From Microbacterium sp. 10M-3C3 (GTDB lineage Bacteria; Actinomycetota; Actinomycetes; Actinomycetales; Microbacteriaceae), in assembly GCF_003931875.1 (NCBI RefSeq), contig NZ_CP034245.1, positions 2,356,001 through 2,420,000 on the forward strand: a stretch of 64,000 nucleotides of DNA. The letters run 5' to 3'. How positions within the stretch are numbered: position 1 is the stretch's first letter; every line of letters starts with the position of its first letter. This document shows positions 16,955 through 25,607 of the stretch, one piece after another. Made by a program: the position numbers and the translations under genes. The notes under the pieces are model-generated. The model did no database searches. It was not told the origin of the DNA and saw only the letters and a program-made list of their open reading frames with translations.

Positions 16955-17628
16955 CAGCGGGCCCCCTCGGGAAGGCGGATCGGCGCGGCGAGATCGGAGT
17001 ACTCCACGACCGCCGTGGCGGCGGCGCGCGGGTCGGCGTCCGCGATGTACCGTCGCTGGCCGTCGCGGTAACGGGCGTTCGACGGGGCGGCTGGGTCGGG
17101 GTCGGAGCCGTCGCGCAGCGCCCGGCGCGCGGCGGCGACCGCCTCGGGGACGTCCAGCCACACCGACCAGTCCCACAGGTCGCGCAGCTCGGGCCGGTGC
17201 AGGAAGATCCCGTCGACGAGCAGCACCGCGTCGCGCGGCGCGGTCACCCACTGCGCCTCGATCGGGGTGTCGCGGGCGACGTCGAACACGGCGAGCTGGA
17301 AACCCGCACCCGCACCGACGCGGAAGGGGTCGATGAGCACGCGCCGGAAGGTGGCGTAGTCGTAGGAGTCGAGGTAGAAGCCCTCGGCCGAGGTGCGGCC
17401 CCGGCGATAGCGCTCGGCGCGCGGCCGATGGAAGCCGTCGATCGACGCGCGGTAGACCGCCGCGCCGTCCTCGGCGAAGACCTCGGCCCACGTGTCGGCG
17501 AACGTCGTCTTCCCCGCCCCGTCGATGCCGTCGACCGCAGCGATCACGCGGCCGGCGGGGCGGATGCGGCGGACATCGTCGCGCAGGGCGCGCAGGAGCG
17601 CGACCGCCGGGGTCGTGGGAAGCCGCAT
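16954..17628 (-). CDS. Uridine kinase-like P-loop protein
   Basis: A 224-residue cytoplasmic protein of the uridine kinase / phosphoribulokinase superfamily. Walker A is GIDGAGKTTFAD near residues 34-45. SIDGFHRPRAERYRRG holds the acidic lid residues, and LLVDGIFLHRPEL resembles the Walker B region of uridine kinases. The real substrate may be a nucleoside or another small alcohol, so the function is left general. The ATG at 17628 follows TAGGCT by 6 nt and heads the truB-ribF run. Confidence 0.8.
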   Translation of the reverse strand: MRLPTTPAVALLRALRDDVRRIRPAGRVIAAVDGIDGAGKTTFADTWAEVFAEDGAAVYRASIDGFHRPRAERYRRGRTSAEGFYLDSYDYATFRRVLIDPFRVGAGAGFQLAVFDVARDTPIEAQWVTAPRDAVLLVDGIFLHRPELRDLWDWSVWLDVPEAVAAARRALRDGSDPDPAAPSNARYRDGQRRYIADADPRAAATAVVEYSDLAAPIRLPEGAR

Positions 17629-17634
17629 CCGTCC

Positions 17635-17640
17635 AGCCTA
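17635..17640 (-). promoter_or_regulatory. -10 like hexamer heading the kinase-truB-ribF run
   Basis: TAGGCT on the minus strand ends 6 nt before the ATG at 17628, predicting a leaderless operon mRNA. Confidence 0.55.
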
Positions 17641-17670
17641 CGGGCCGCCTTCGGCAGAGGCCCGCGCACG

Positions 17671-18000
17671 TCAGCCGCAGTACTCGTACTGTGGCCCGAT
17701 GTCGGTGACACCGACCGACACGACGAGGTCGGAGGGCGATCGCTCGTCCGTCTCGGTGCCGTCGCCGCCGATGGTGATTCCCTCACGGAACCCGAAGATG
17801 AGGGTGCCCGACTGCAGCCACGCGAGATTCTGCCGGACCAGCTGAGCGTCCGGTTAGACGGCGAGCACGTCGGCACGCGTCGAGCCCACTCCCAGCCCGT
17901 CTGACGTGCGCGGACCGTCGGCCATGGCCGCCTCGATGATGCGGACGACGCCGTCCTGCTGCGCGTACAGGGGCCGCTGCAGTTGGGATCGTGATGCTCC
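17671..18000 (-). pseudogene. Remnant of a secreted or lipoprotein-type hypothetical gene with an internal stop
   Basis: One minus-strand frame reads a protein-like sequence from about 18000 to a TGA at 17671. It includes RPLYAQQDGVVRIIEAAMA, DGLGVGSTRADVLAV, then TAA at 17854-17856. It continues in the same frame as PDAQLVRQNLAWLQSG, LIFGFREGITIGG and TDIGPQYEYCG. The VLAV-stop-PDAQ junction looks like a TAC (Tyr) codon changed to TAA. The 5' end runs into the mutY promoter with no start or signal sequence, so the gene is also truncated. The original function is unknown. The sequence resembles C-terminal regions of small extracytoplasmic actinobacterial proteins, which is only an impression. 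Confidence 0.55.
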
Positions 18001-18023
18001 GAGGCCCTCGCGCGCCGCCCGCT

Positions 18024-18029
18024 TAGGCT
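18024..18029 (+). promoter_or_regulatory. -10 like hexamer for mutY
   Basis: TAGGCT ends 6 nt before the GTG at 18036, predicting a leaderless mRNA. It abuts the truncated end of the pseudogene on the other strand. Confidence 0.55.
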
Positions 18030-18035
18030 GGTGCG

Positions 18036-18902
18036 GTGCCCGACCTCGCGACGCCCCTGGCCGCGTGGTACGCCATTCATGCGCGGGATCTGCCGTGGCG
18101 TCGGCCGGGCTTCGGGGCGTGGGGAACGCTCGTGAGCGAGTTCATGCTACAGCAGACGCCCGTGGCGCGCGTCATCCCGCACCTGGAGGCGTGGCTCGAG
18201 CGGTGGCACACTCCCGCGGCACTCGCGGCGGAGGCCCCCGCCGAGGCCGTGCGCCAGTGGGCGAACCTCGGCTACCCGCGGCGTGCGCTCTGGCTGCATC
18301 GCGCCGCGGTGGAGATCCGCGACCGCCACGGCGGCGAGGTGCCGCGCGATGTCGACGCCCTCCTGGCGCTCACCGGCATCGGCGATTACACCGCTCGCGC
18401 CGTGGCCGTCTTCGCGTACGGCGACACGCACCCGGTCGTCGACACGAACACGCGGCGCGTGCTCGCGCGGGCGCTGGACGGCGCGGCGCAGCCGGGCGCC
18501 CCCTCACGCCGCGACCTGGAACGGATGGCTGCCATCCTGCCGGCCGACCGCGACACGGCGGCCGTCGTGAACGCCGCGGCGATGGAGCTCGGGGCGCTCG
18601 TGTGCACGGCGCGCGCGCCGCGGTGCGAGGCGTGTCCGCTCTCCGTCGCGTGCGCGTGGCGCGCCGCAGGATACCCGGACACTCCGGACGGCCGCCGGCG
18701 GCAGGCACGCTACGAGGGCAGCGATCGTCAGGCGCGCGGCGCCGCACTCAAGCAGCTGCGCGACGCGGCCCCCGATCCCGTCGCGCTCGGCGACGTGCTC
18801 GCGGCGTGGCCGGATGCGGCGCAGCGCGACCGCGCGATCGACTCCCTCATCGCCGACGGCCTCGCCGAGGCGTCCGACGGCGCCCTCCACCTCCCGCGCT
18901 GA
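18036..18902 (+). CDS. mutY: A/G-specific adenine glycosylase
   Basis: A 288-residue repair enzyme that removes A mispaired with 8-oxoG. The catalytic Glu35 is in SEFMLQQTP, the helix-hairpin-helix LTGIGDYTARAV is near 112-123, and the catalytic Asp136 is in VVDTNTRR. The [4Fe-4S] cysteines are Cys190, 197, 200 and 206 with the standard C-x6-C-x2-C-x5-C spacing. It lacks the C-terminal NUDIX-like 8-oxoG recognition domain of the roughly 350-residue E. coli enzyme. Short actinobacterial MutY forms of this size are known. It converges with rbfA across a long inverted repeat. Confidence 0.93.
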   Translation: MPDLATPLAAWYAIHARDLPWRRPGFGAWGTLVSEFMLQQTPVARVIPHLEAWLERWHTPAALAAEAPAEAVRQWANLGYPRRALWLHRAAVEIRDRHGGEVPRDVDALLALTGIGDYTARAVAVFAYGDTHPVVDTNTRRVLARALDGAAQPGAPSRRDLERMAAILPADRDTAAVVNAAAMELGALVCTARAPRCEACPLSVACAWRAAGYPDTPDGRRRQARYEGSDRQARGAALKQLRDAAPDPVALGDVLAAWPDAAQRDRAIDSLIADGLAEASDGALHLPR

Positions 18903-18919
18903 GCCCGCGCCGAGCGCGC

Positions 18920-18994
18920 GAGAACGGGCGAATCGGCCGAGATCAGGAGGAATCCGCGGATCCCCTACCGTTCTCGACCGATTCGCCCGTTTTC
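18920..18994. repeat. 75-bp inverted repeat between mutY and rbfA
   Basis: The 23-nt arms at 18920-18942 and 18972-18994 match with two mismatches. Their core is AACGGGCGAATCGG paired with CCGATTCGCCCGTT. The 29-nt centre contains CAGGAGGAATC and the palindrome ATCCGCGGAT. It may work as a bidirectional terminator or be a small mobile palindrome. Confidence 0.7.
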
Positions 18995-19001
18995 GGTGAG
19001 G

Positions 19002-19436
19002 TCAGTCCTCGTCGTCGTCCTCTCGCGGCTTGACGTACGGGTCGGCGTCGCCGGCGTACGTCGCGCTCGACGCGAGACCCGCGACGGCCGCGTCGCGCTC
19101 GGCGGCCTCCCGCAGGAGAGCCGCGATGTGATCGGCGTTCTCCGGGATCGCGTCGGGGATGAACTCGAGCGACGGCGTGAGGCGCACGCCGAGCTGCTTG
19201 CCCACCTCGCTGCGCAGCATCCCGGTCGCCGCCTTCAGCGCGGCGGCCGTGCCCTCGCGCTCCTCCGGCGTGCCGAGAACGGTGTAGAACACCGACGCGT
19301 GCTGCAGATCGCGCGTCACCTTGACATCGGTGATCGTCACGAAGCCGAGGCGCGGGTCGCGCAGCCCCTTCTCCAGTCGCTCCGCGATCAGCACGCGGAT
19401 GCGGTCGGCCAGTCGTGCCTGTCGTTCGCCAGCCAT
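19002..19436 (-). CDS. rbfA: 30S ribosome-binding factor A
   Basis: A 144-residue KH-type protein needed for late 16S rRNA processing and 30S maturation. The family pattern is visible: RQARLADRIRVLIAERLEKG at the start, then DPRLGFVTITDVKVTRDLQHASVFYTVL and RLTPSLEFIPDAIPENADHI. The C-terminus is an acidic extension ending DDDED. GAGGAGGG precedes the ATG at 19436. It follows infB by 64 bp in the conserved nusA-ylxR-infB-rbfA order. Confidence 0.95.
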   Translation of the reverse strand: MAGERQARLADRIRVLIAERLEKGLRDPRLGFVTITDVKVTRDLQHASVFYTVLGTPEEREGTAAALKAATGMLRSEVGKQLGVRLTPSLEFIPDAIPENADHIAALLREAAERDAAVAGLASSATYAGDADPYVKPREDDDED

Positions 19437-19500
19437 GGCGGTCTCCCTCCTCAGACGGGTGAGGGACGCCCGAAGGCGCCCCTCACGTCGTCGATGTGCG

Positions 19501-22245
19501 TCAGCCTCGCGGCTTCTCGACCATCTCGGTGGTCTCGATCTCGTCGCCCACCTGGATGTCGTTGTACTTTCCGAGCCCGATACCGGCCTCGAAGTCGGTG
19601 CGCACCTCGGTGACGTCGTCCTTGAAGCGACGCAGCGACTCGATCGCGAGCCCGTCGGCGATCACGACACCCTCGCGGATGACGCGCGCCTTCGCGTTGC
19701 GCGTGATCGTGCCCGAGCGGACGATGACACCGGCGATGTTGCCGAACTTCGAGGAGCGGAACACCTCGCGGATCTCGGCGACACCCGACTGCACCTCTTC
19801 GAACTCCGGCTTGAGCAGGCCCTTGAGCGACTGCTCGACGTCGTCGATCGCGTTGTAGATGACCGAGTAGAACCGGATGTCCACGCCCTCGCGAGCGGCG
19901 CGCTCGCGCGCCTTCGTGTCGGGGCGGACGTTGAAGCCGATCACGATCGCGTTGTCGATCGTGGCGAGGTTCACATCCGACTCGGTGATCGCGCCGACGC
20001 CGCGGTGGATGATGCGCAGCTGCACCGAGTCGTCGACCTCGATCTTCAGCAGCGACTCCTCCAGCGCCTCGACGGCACCGGACACGTCGCCCTTGATGAT
20101 GAGGTTGAGCGACTCGACCTTGCCCTCTTCCAGCGCCCGCGTGAAGTCCTCGAGCGAGATGCGCTTGCGCGCCTTCGCCAGGGCCGCGTTGCGCTCGGCA
20201 GCCTCGCGCTTCTCGGCGATCTGACGCGCCGTGCGGTCCTCCTCGGTGACGATGAACACGTCGCCGGCTCGGGGCACGGAGTTCAGACCCTGCACCTGCA
20301 CCGGGCGGGACGGGGCGGCTTCGGCCACGGCCTCGCCGTTCTCGTCGATCATCGCGCGCACGCGGCCGTACGCCGTGCCGGCGACGATCGCGTCGCCGAC
20401 CCGCAGCGTTCCGGACTGGATGAGCACCGTCGCGACCGAACCGCGGCCCTTGTCGAGCTTGGCCTCGATGGCGACGCCGCGGGCGTCCTTGTTCGGGTTG
20501 GCCGTGAGGTCCAGGCCCGCGTCGGCCGTCAGCAGCACCGCGTCCAGGAGGTCCTGGATGCCGATGTTGTTGCGCGCCGACACGTCCACGAACATCACGT
20601 CGCCGCCGTACTCCTCGGCGACCAGACCGTACTCGGTGAGCTGCTGACGCACCTTGGCGGGGTTCGCCTCGGGCTTGTCGATCTTGTTCACCGCGACCAC
20701 GATCGGCACGTTCGCCGCCTGTGCGTGGTTCAGCGCCTCCACCGTCTGCGGCATGATGTCGTCGTCGGCGGCCACGACGAGGATCGCGATGTCGGTCACC
20801 TGCGCGCCGCGGGCACGCATGGCGGTGAACGCCTCATGACCCGGGGTATCGATGAAGGTGATCGCACGCTCGATGCCCTCGTGCTCGGTCCAGACCTGGT
20901 AGGCACCGATGTGCTGCGTGATGCCGCCGGCCTCGCCTGCGACCACGTTGGTCTGGCGGATGGCGTCGAGCAGTCGCGTCTTACCGTGGTCGACGTGACC
21001 CATGACGGTCACGACCGGCGGCCGGATCTCGAGGTCCTCCTCGTTCTCGGCCTCCAGCTCCGCGTCGAGGTCGAGACCGAAGCCCTCCAGGAGCTCCTTG
21101 TCCTCGTCCTCGGGCGAGACCATCTGGATCTTGTAGCCGAGCTCCTCGCCGAGGACCTCGAAGGTCGCCTCGTCGAGCGACTCGGTGGCCGTCGCCATCT
21201 CACCCAGGTTGAACAGGATGGTCACGAGCGTGCCGGGCTGCACGGTGTAGCCGTTCAGCGCCTCGAGCTTGTCGGCGAAGTCCGCGATCGACGCGCCGCG
21301 GCGCAGGCGGATGATCTCGCCGTTGCCCTTCTGGACGTTGACGCCGCCGACGACCGGCGCCGACCGCATCTCGAATTCCTGCCGCTTCGCGCGACGCGAC
21401 TTGCGCTGCTTCGACTTGCCGCCGCCCTTGCCGAAGGCACCCGCGGTGCCGCCGCCGGGACCGCGACCGCGACCACCGCCGCCACCGGGTCGACCGGCGA
21501 AGCCGCCGCCTGCGGGACGACCGGCGAACCCGCCGCCGGCACCGCCGGGACGACCGGGACCACCCGGACGCTGCTGGAAGGGCGCGCCGGGACGACCGCC
21601 GCCACCGGGACGACCGGCGCCGCCGGGGCGCGGAGCGCCGGGACGCGGAGCGCCGGGACGCGGCGCCTGCGGACGCGGGATGTTGCCGGGAGTCGGGCGC
21701 TGGCCCATGCCCTGCGCCGACGCGAAGGGGTTGTTGCCCGGGCGCGGGCCGGCGGGACGCTGGCCCATGCCCTGCGACGACGAGAACGGGTTGTTGCCGG
21801 GGCGCGGCGCGCCACCGGGACGCGGCGCCTGCGGCGCGGGCGCGGCGGGACCGGGCTTCGGTCCGCCTGCCGGCGCGGGCCCGGCCTGCCGCGCGGGCGC
21901 CGAGGGCGCCGGAGCCGACGGGGCGGGGCTCGCGGATGCGGCGGGCGCGGGCGCGGCCGGCGCGGGCGACGGCGACGCGCTGGGGCGCGCGGGACCGGGA
22001 CGACCGGGGGTCGCCGGGCGCGCGGGACCCGGCTGGGCGCCGGAGCGCGCGGGAGCGGCCGGCTTGGCGGCCGCCGGGGCGGCGCCGTCGGCGCTCAGAG
22101 CCGCCCGCAGCTTACGGGCGACCGGGGGTTCGATGGTCGAGGAAGGGCTCTTGACGAACTCGCCGAGCTCCTTCAGCTTCGCGAGGGCGACCTTGCTGTC
22201 GACGCCGAGCTCGGAAGCGATCTCGTGTACGCGTGGTTTTGCCAC
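19501..22245 (-). CDS. infB: Translation initiation factor IF-2
   Basis: A 914-residue GTPase that places initiator tRNA on the 30S subunit. Residues 1-60 hold an IF2N domain ([20 protein letters not shown]). Residues 60-290 are a low-complexity Pro/Gly/Ala/Arg linker containing two copies of PGNNPF(S/A)S(S/A)QGMGQRP. IF2N2 follows at 305-375. The GTPase has G1 at 416-423 (GHVDHGKT), G3 DTPGHE and G4 NKID, and EF-Tu-like and C-terminal domains complete it. The GTG start at 22245 has AGGAGA upstream. The linker causes compositional repeats in DNA at about 21450-21830 that should not be read as a genetic array. Confidence 0.97.
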   Translation of the reverse strand: MAKPRVHEIASELGVDSKVALAKLKELGEFVKSPSSTIEPPVARKLRAALSADGAAPAAAKPAAPARSGAQPGPARPATPGRPGPARPSASPSPAPAAPAPAASASPAPSAPAPSAPARQAGPAPAGGPKPGPAAPAPQAPRPGGAPRPGNNPFSSSQGMGQRPAGPRPGNNPFASAQGMGQRPTPGNIPRPQAPRPGAPRPGAPRPGGAGRPGGGGRPGAPFQQRPGGPGRPGGAGGGFAGRPAGGGFAGRPGGGGGRGRGPGGGTAGAFGKGGGKSKQRKSRRAKRQEFEMRSAPVVGGVNVQKGNGEIIRLRRGASIADFADKLEALNGYTVQPGTLVTILFNLGEMATATESLDEATFEVLGEELGYKIQMVSPEDEDKELLEGFGLDLDAELEAENEEDLEIRPPVVTVMGHVDHGKTRLLDAIRQTNVVAGEAGGITQHIGAYQVWTEHEGIERAITFIDTPGHEAFTAMRARGAQVTDIAILVVAADDDIMPQTVEALNHAQAANVPIVVAVNKIDKPEANPAKVRQQLTEYGLVAEEYGGDVMFVDVSARNNIGIQDLLDAVLLTADAGLDLTANPNKDARGVAIEAKLDKGRGSVATVLIQSGTLRVGDAIVAGTAYGRVRAMIDENGEAVAEAAPSRPVQVQGLNSVPRAGDVFIVTEEDRTARQIAEKREAAERNAALAKARKRISLEDFTRALEEGKVESLNLIIKGDVSGAVEALEESLLKIEVDDSVQLRIIHRGVGAITESDVNLATIDNAIVIGFNVRPDTKARERAAREGVDIRFYSVIYNAIDDVEQSLKGLLKPEFEEVQSGVAEIREVFRSSKFGNIAGVIVRSGTITRNAKARVIREGVVIADGLAIESLRRFKDDVTEVRTDFEAGIGLGKYNDIQVGDEIETTEMVEKPRG

Positions 22246-22339
22246 AATTCTCCTGTCTGGGGGCCCGCCCCGGGACAGGGCGGACCGTTACTTGCGGACG
22301 GGTCTCATTTCGAGCCGTTCACTTTGTGTCCATAGCCGT

Positions 22340-22591
22340 TCAGCCGTTTCGCTGGAGGGTCATCTGAAAGGTCCGCGTGTCGAGCGGACCCGGCACGCGC
22401 AATGCTCGCACGAAGGCCCGGCGCCGCAGCGCGGCATCCACGCACGCATCCGTCTCGTGCACCCACGCGCCGCGCCCCGGCATCGTCGCGCGGTCATCGC
22501 GGACGAGGACCGAATCGACGGCCACGACTCGCAGGAGTGCGGACCGGGGAGCACGCGTGCGGCATCCGACGCACGTTCGTACAGCTTCCAT
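22340..22591 (-). CDS. ylxR: YlxR-family (DUF448) RNA-binding protein
   Basis: An 83-residue protein of the YlxR family, a small fold with a positively charged groove, usually found between nusA and infB. The signature RTCVGCRTRAPRSALLRVV (residues 5-23) and PGRGAWVH are present. The ATG at 22591 has GAGG six nt upstream. In Bacillus, YlxR has been linked to global transcription and to RNase P. The open frame extending to 22783 is not supported. Confidence 0.9.
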   Translation of the reverse strand: MEAVRTCVGCRTRAPRSALLRVVAVDSVLVRDDRATMPGRGAWVHETDACVDAALRRRAFVRALRVPGPLDTRTFQMTLQRNG

Positions 22592-22637
22592 TCTACACCT
22601 CGGGCCTGCCGCGCGACGCGACGGCCGGCTCGCCGCC

Positions 22638-23624
22638 TCAGTCCTCGAGGACCGAATCGGGCTGGATGTCGATCTTCGCGCCGGTGAGCTTCGCGGCCAG
22701 GCGGGCGTTCTGGCCCTCCTTGCCGATTGCGAGCGACAGCTGGTAGTCGGGCACGAGCGCACGGACGGCCTTGGTGTTGGCATCGAGCACGAAGCTCGAC
22801 GTCACCTTCGCCGGCGACAGCGCGTTCGCGACGAACCGCGGCAGGTCGGCGTCGTAGTCGACGATGTCGATCTTCTCGCCGCCGAGCTCCTCGGTGACCG
22901 CGCGCACGCGGCGGCCGAGCTCGCCGATGCACGCGCCCTTCGCGTTGATGGTCGGGTCGTTGGCCTTCACGGCCATCTTGGTGCGGTGACCGGCCTCGCG
23001 CGCGAGGGAGACGATCTCGACGAGGCCGTTCGCGATCTCCGGCACCTCCAGGGCGAAGAGCTTGCGGACGAGGCCGGGGTGCGTGCGCGACACGGTGATC
23101 GAGGGGCCCTTCGCGCCGCGGCCGACGGAGGTGACGTAGACGCGGAGGCGTGAGCCGTGCGGATACGTCTCCCCCGGCACCTGCTCCTCGGGCGGCAGGA
23201 TCGCCTCGACGGAGCCGAGGTCGACGTGCACCATGCGGGGGTTGGGGCCCTGCTGCACGACGCCGGCGACGATGTCGCCCTCCTTGCCGCGGAACTCCCC
23301 GAGCACGGCGTCGTCGGCGATGTCGCGCAGACGCTGGCTGATGACCTGCTTCGCGGCGAACGCCGCGATGCGGCCGAAGTCATCGGGAACCTGCTCCTCC
23401 TCGCCGATCACGGCGCCCTCCTCGTCGAGGACGGGCGTGTAGATCGCGACGTGACCGGTCTTGCGGTCGAGGTGGGCGCGCGCGCCCTCGGGGACGGCGC
23501 CGGTGGGCGAGGTGTGCTTTCCGTACGCGGTCAGGATGGCCTGCTCGATGATGCCGGCGAGTTCGTCGAAGGGAATCTCCTTCTCCCGTTCGATCGTCTT
23601 CAGCAGCGCGAGATCGATGTCCAC
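22638..23624 (-). CDS. nusA: Transcription termination/antitermination factor
   Basis: This 328-residue RNA polymerase partner has a GTG start at 23624 with GGGGAGG upstream. Its N-terminal RNAP-binding domain covers about residues 1-105. An S1 domain lies near 110-180 (GDIVAGVVQQG, RLRVYVTSV). Two KH domains follow: KH1 around GRRVRAVTEELGGEKIDIV, and KH2 with SLAIGKEGQNARLAAKLTG. It lacks the acidic C-terminal repeats of E. coli NusA, as usual for actinobacteria. It is the first gene of the nusA-ylxR-infB-rbfA set here. The rimP gene normally found just upstream is absent from this position. Confidence 0.95.
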   Translation of the reverse strand: MDIDLALLKTIEREKEIPFDELAGIIEQAILTAYGKHTSPTGAVPEGARAHLDRKTGHVAIYTPVLDEEGAVIGEEEQVPDDFGRIAAFAAKQVISQRLRDIADDAVLGEFRGKEGDIVAGVVQQGPNPRMVHVDLGSVEAILPPEEQVPGETYPHGSRLRVYVTSVGRGAKGPSITVSRTHPGLVRKLFALEVPEIANGLVEIVSLAREAGHRTKMAVKANDPTINAKGACIGELGRRVRAVTEELGGEKIDIVDYDADLPRFVANALSPAKVTSSFVLDANTKAVRALVPDYQLSLAIGKEGQNARLAAKLTGAKIDIQPDSVLED

Positions 23625-23715
23625 CGTGGGCCTCCCCTATTCAGCTCTCGTCGGCGCTCACCGCCGCCGACATCCTGAATACGTTACCGGATGCAGCGGC
23701 GTTCAGGGCAGGCGC

Positions 23716-25551
23716 TCATTCCTTGCCGCAGTCGTCCAGCTCGCCGGGCGCGCGTTCGAAGAGCGCGTCCGTCCAGCGGTACAGGACGGGGAGGAACCGC
23801 GATTTCGGGAGGATCGGCTGAAGGTGGGTGTAGCCGCTGTACGACCGCCACTTCACGGTCTGCCCCTGGCTGCAGAGCTCCCGGACGAGCTCGCCCTGCA
23901 GTTTCGTCGGGATGACCTCGTCGGCCCGCCCCCACGCGAGCAGGATCGGAGAGCCGAGGGGCGCGACCGCGCTGTTCTCCTCGAGCCGGCGGCCGAGTGC
24001 CCCCGCCGTGAGGTCGGCGTCGTAGAGCGGTCGATCCTCCGAGACGCCGAGCGCCGTGAGCACCGAGACCACCACGCCCGGCTCGGTCGGGCAGCGCTGC
24101 GTCATCTCCCGGACGATGGACCTGGCTCCCGGCGTGACGTAGTCCTCGAGGTGCACGTCGGCGTACGTCTCGGAGTAGGGCACGAGCACCCACGACGTCA
24201 GCACCGACAGCAGGGCGCTCGCGTCGCTGCGCAGGAGCTCGCGCGCGAGAGCGGCGGGCTCGGCGGCCGGGGCGATCGCGGCGGTGCCGAGCACGTCGAT
24301 GCCGGGGGTGTACTCGGGCGCGAGGCGCGTCGTCCACAGCGCCGCGTGACCGCCCTGCGAGTGCCCCCACACGACGGTGTCGGGCGAGAGCGTGACGTCC
24401 GGGAGCTCGGCGGCGGCCAGCACGATGTCGAGCGACGACCGCGCTTCTCCCTTGCCGATGAGGTAGGGGAAGGTCCCGGGGGCGCCCTGCCCGCTGTAGT
24501 CGGAGGCGACGACCACCCATCCGGCCTTCAGCGCGTCCTCGAGTGCGGGGATCGACCAGCGCGTCGCCGACGCGTCGCGCAGGCTCGGCGCGCAGCCCTG
24601 CGCGACACCGGTCGTGCCGTGGTTCCATACGACGACCGGACGCGGTCCGGCCGGCGGGTGCTTCGGCACGATGACGAGCCCGCTCGCGACGGCGGGGCGG
24701 CTCACCGCATCCCGTGTCGTGTACAGCACGCGGTACACGTCGCCGTTCTGCGGGGCCCGGCCCTGGTAGACGTCCCACCGGATGAGGCGCCCGTGGCCCT
24801 CGGGAAGATCGGCGGGCGGCGAGTAGAACGCGTCGATGACCGGAGCGCCCTCGGCGAGCCAGTCGTCGAGCCACCATCCGCCCGCCGCGGTCGCCACGAG
24901 CACGACCGCGAGCGCGTAGCGCCCGGCCGCCGCCCACCGGGTGCGGACCCGCACGGCCGCCGCATCGCGCGTGCGCTCCGCGGCGGGTGCGCCCCGCCGC
25001 TCGCGCACCTGCGCGCGCCACTCCCGGGCGCCGCGGATGACGAGCGAGCCCCCGAAGACGAGCGTGCGCACACCGAAGACGATCGCGACGACGAGCACCG
25101 TGACATCCGGCCAGGTGAGCGACAGCACCGCGAACGCGACTTGTGCGACACCGGATGCGGCGGCGAGCACCCGCTCGCTGACGCGCCCGCGGCGCAGCGC
25201 GTCGCCGATGGCGGCAAGCCCGCCCACCACGAGGAAGACGGCGAGCGCCTGGGGCAGCAGGTCGAGGCTGCGCCCGAGCCACACGAGCACGGCGAGGCCG
25301 CCGACGATCCACACCGCCGCGACCGCGCGATTCCACCAGCGCAGGCGCCGACCGCGCGGTATCAGCTCGACGACGCCGGTGACGACGGCGCTCACGCCGA
25401 TGTAGATCGCGAGGAGCACGAGCGAGGTGAGCGGGCGCGTGACGATGAGCGCGCCGAGGACGACGACGACGATGCCGACGACGAGCACGACCCGCGCCGG
25501 CGCGCGCGCCACGAGCACGGGCAGGGCGCTCCAGCGCCGGGCGGTCGACAT
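23716..25551 (-). CDS. Fusion of a DUF308/HdeD-like membrane domain to a secretory-lipase-type alpha/beta hydrolase
   Basis: A 611-residue protein counted from the ATG at 25551, which lies 7 nt after TATCAT; a start at 25560 would add three residues. Residues 1-180 form about six membrane helices in the repeated pattern of HdeD/DUF308 proteins. A further helix near 210-225 leads to an extracytoplasmic hydrolase of the LIP secretory-lipase type. It has the oxyanion region VVVWNHGTTG, the nucleophile elbow GHSQGG, an Asp in LLAWGRADEV, and His in SGYTHLQP. This would display an esterase outside the membrane. The substrate is unknown. It occupies the region where rimP is expected upstream of nusA. 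Confidence 0.78.
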   Translation of the reverse strand: MSTARRWSALPVLVARAPARVVLVVGIVVVVLGALIVTRPLTSLVLLAIYIGVSAVVTGVVELIPRGRRLRWWNRAVAAVWIVGGLAVLVWLGRSLDLLPQALAVFLVVGGLAAIGDALRRGRVSERVLAAASGVAQVAFAVLSLTWPDVTVLVVAIVFGVRTLVFGGSLVIRGAREWRAQVRERRGAPAAERTRDAAAVRVRTRWAAAGRYALAVVLVATAAGGWWLDDWLAEGAPVIDAFYSPPADLPEGHGRLIRWDVYQGRAPQNGDVYRVLYTTRDAVSRPAVASGLVIVPKHPPAGPRPVVVWNHGTTGVAQGCAPSLRDASATRWSIPALEDALKAGWVVVASDYSGQGAPGTFPYLIGKGEARSSLDIVLAAAELPDVTLSPDTVVWGHSQGGHAALWTTRLAPEYTPGIDVLGTAAIAPAAEPAALARELLRSDASALLSVLTSWVLVPYSETYADVHLEDYVTPGARSIVREMTQRCPTEPGVVVSVLTALGVSEDRPLYDADLTAGALGRRLEENSAVAPLGSPILLAWGRADEVIPTKLQGELVRELCSQGQTVKWRSYSGYTHLQPILPKSRFLPVLYRWTDALFERAPGELDDCGKE

Positions 25552-25558
25552 CCGCCCC

Positions 25559-25564
25559 ATGATA
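25559..25564 (-). promoter_or_regulatory. -10 like hexamer for the membrane-lipase gene
   Basis: TATCAT on the minus strand ends 7 nt before the ATG at 25551 and overlaps the alternative start at 25560, so it argues for the later start. Confidence 0.5.
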
Positions 25565-25595
25565 AGCGTGTCGCCGATGACGCTCCGGGCGGAGG

Positions 25596-25601
25596 TAGGG
25601 T
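25596..25601 (+). promoter_or_regulatory. -10 like hexamer for the DUF1206 gene
   Basis: TAGGGT ends 6 nt before the ATG at 25608, predicting a leaderless mRNA. Confidence 0.5.
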
Positions 25602-25607
25602 GCGGGG

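Noticed and set aside
21450..21830. Repetitive DNA that could suggest a CRISPR or satellite array
   Set aside because: The repetition follows the Gly/Pro/Arg linker of IF-2 in frame, with irregular unit length and no spacers.
19321..22335. A 1004-codon open frame on the plus strand
   Set aside because: It is antisense to infB, with Arg/Asp/Gly/Leu-rich low-complexity translation and no motif. Long antisense frames are expected at this GC content.
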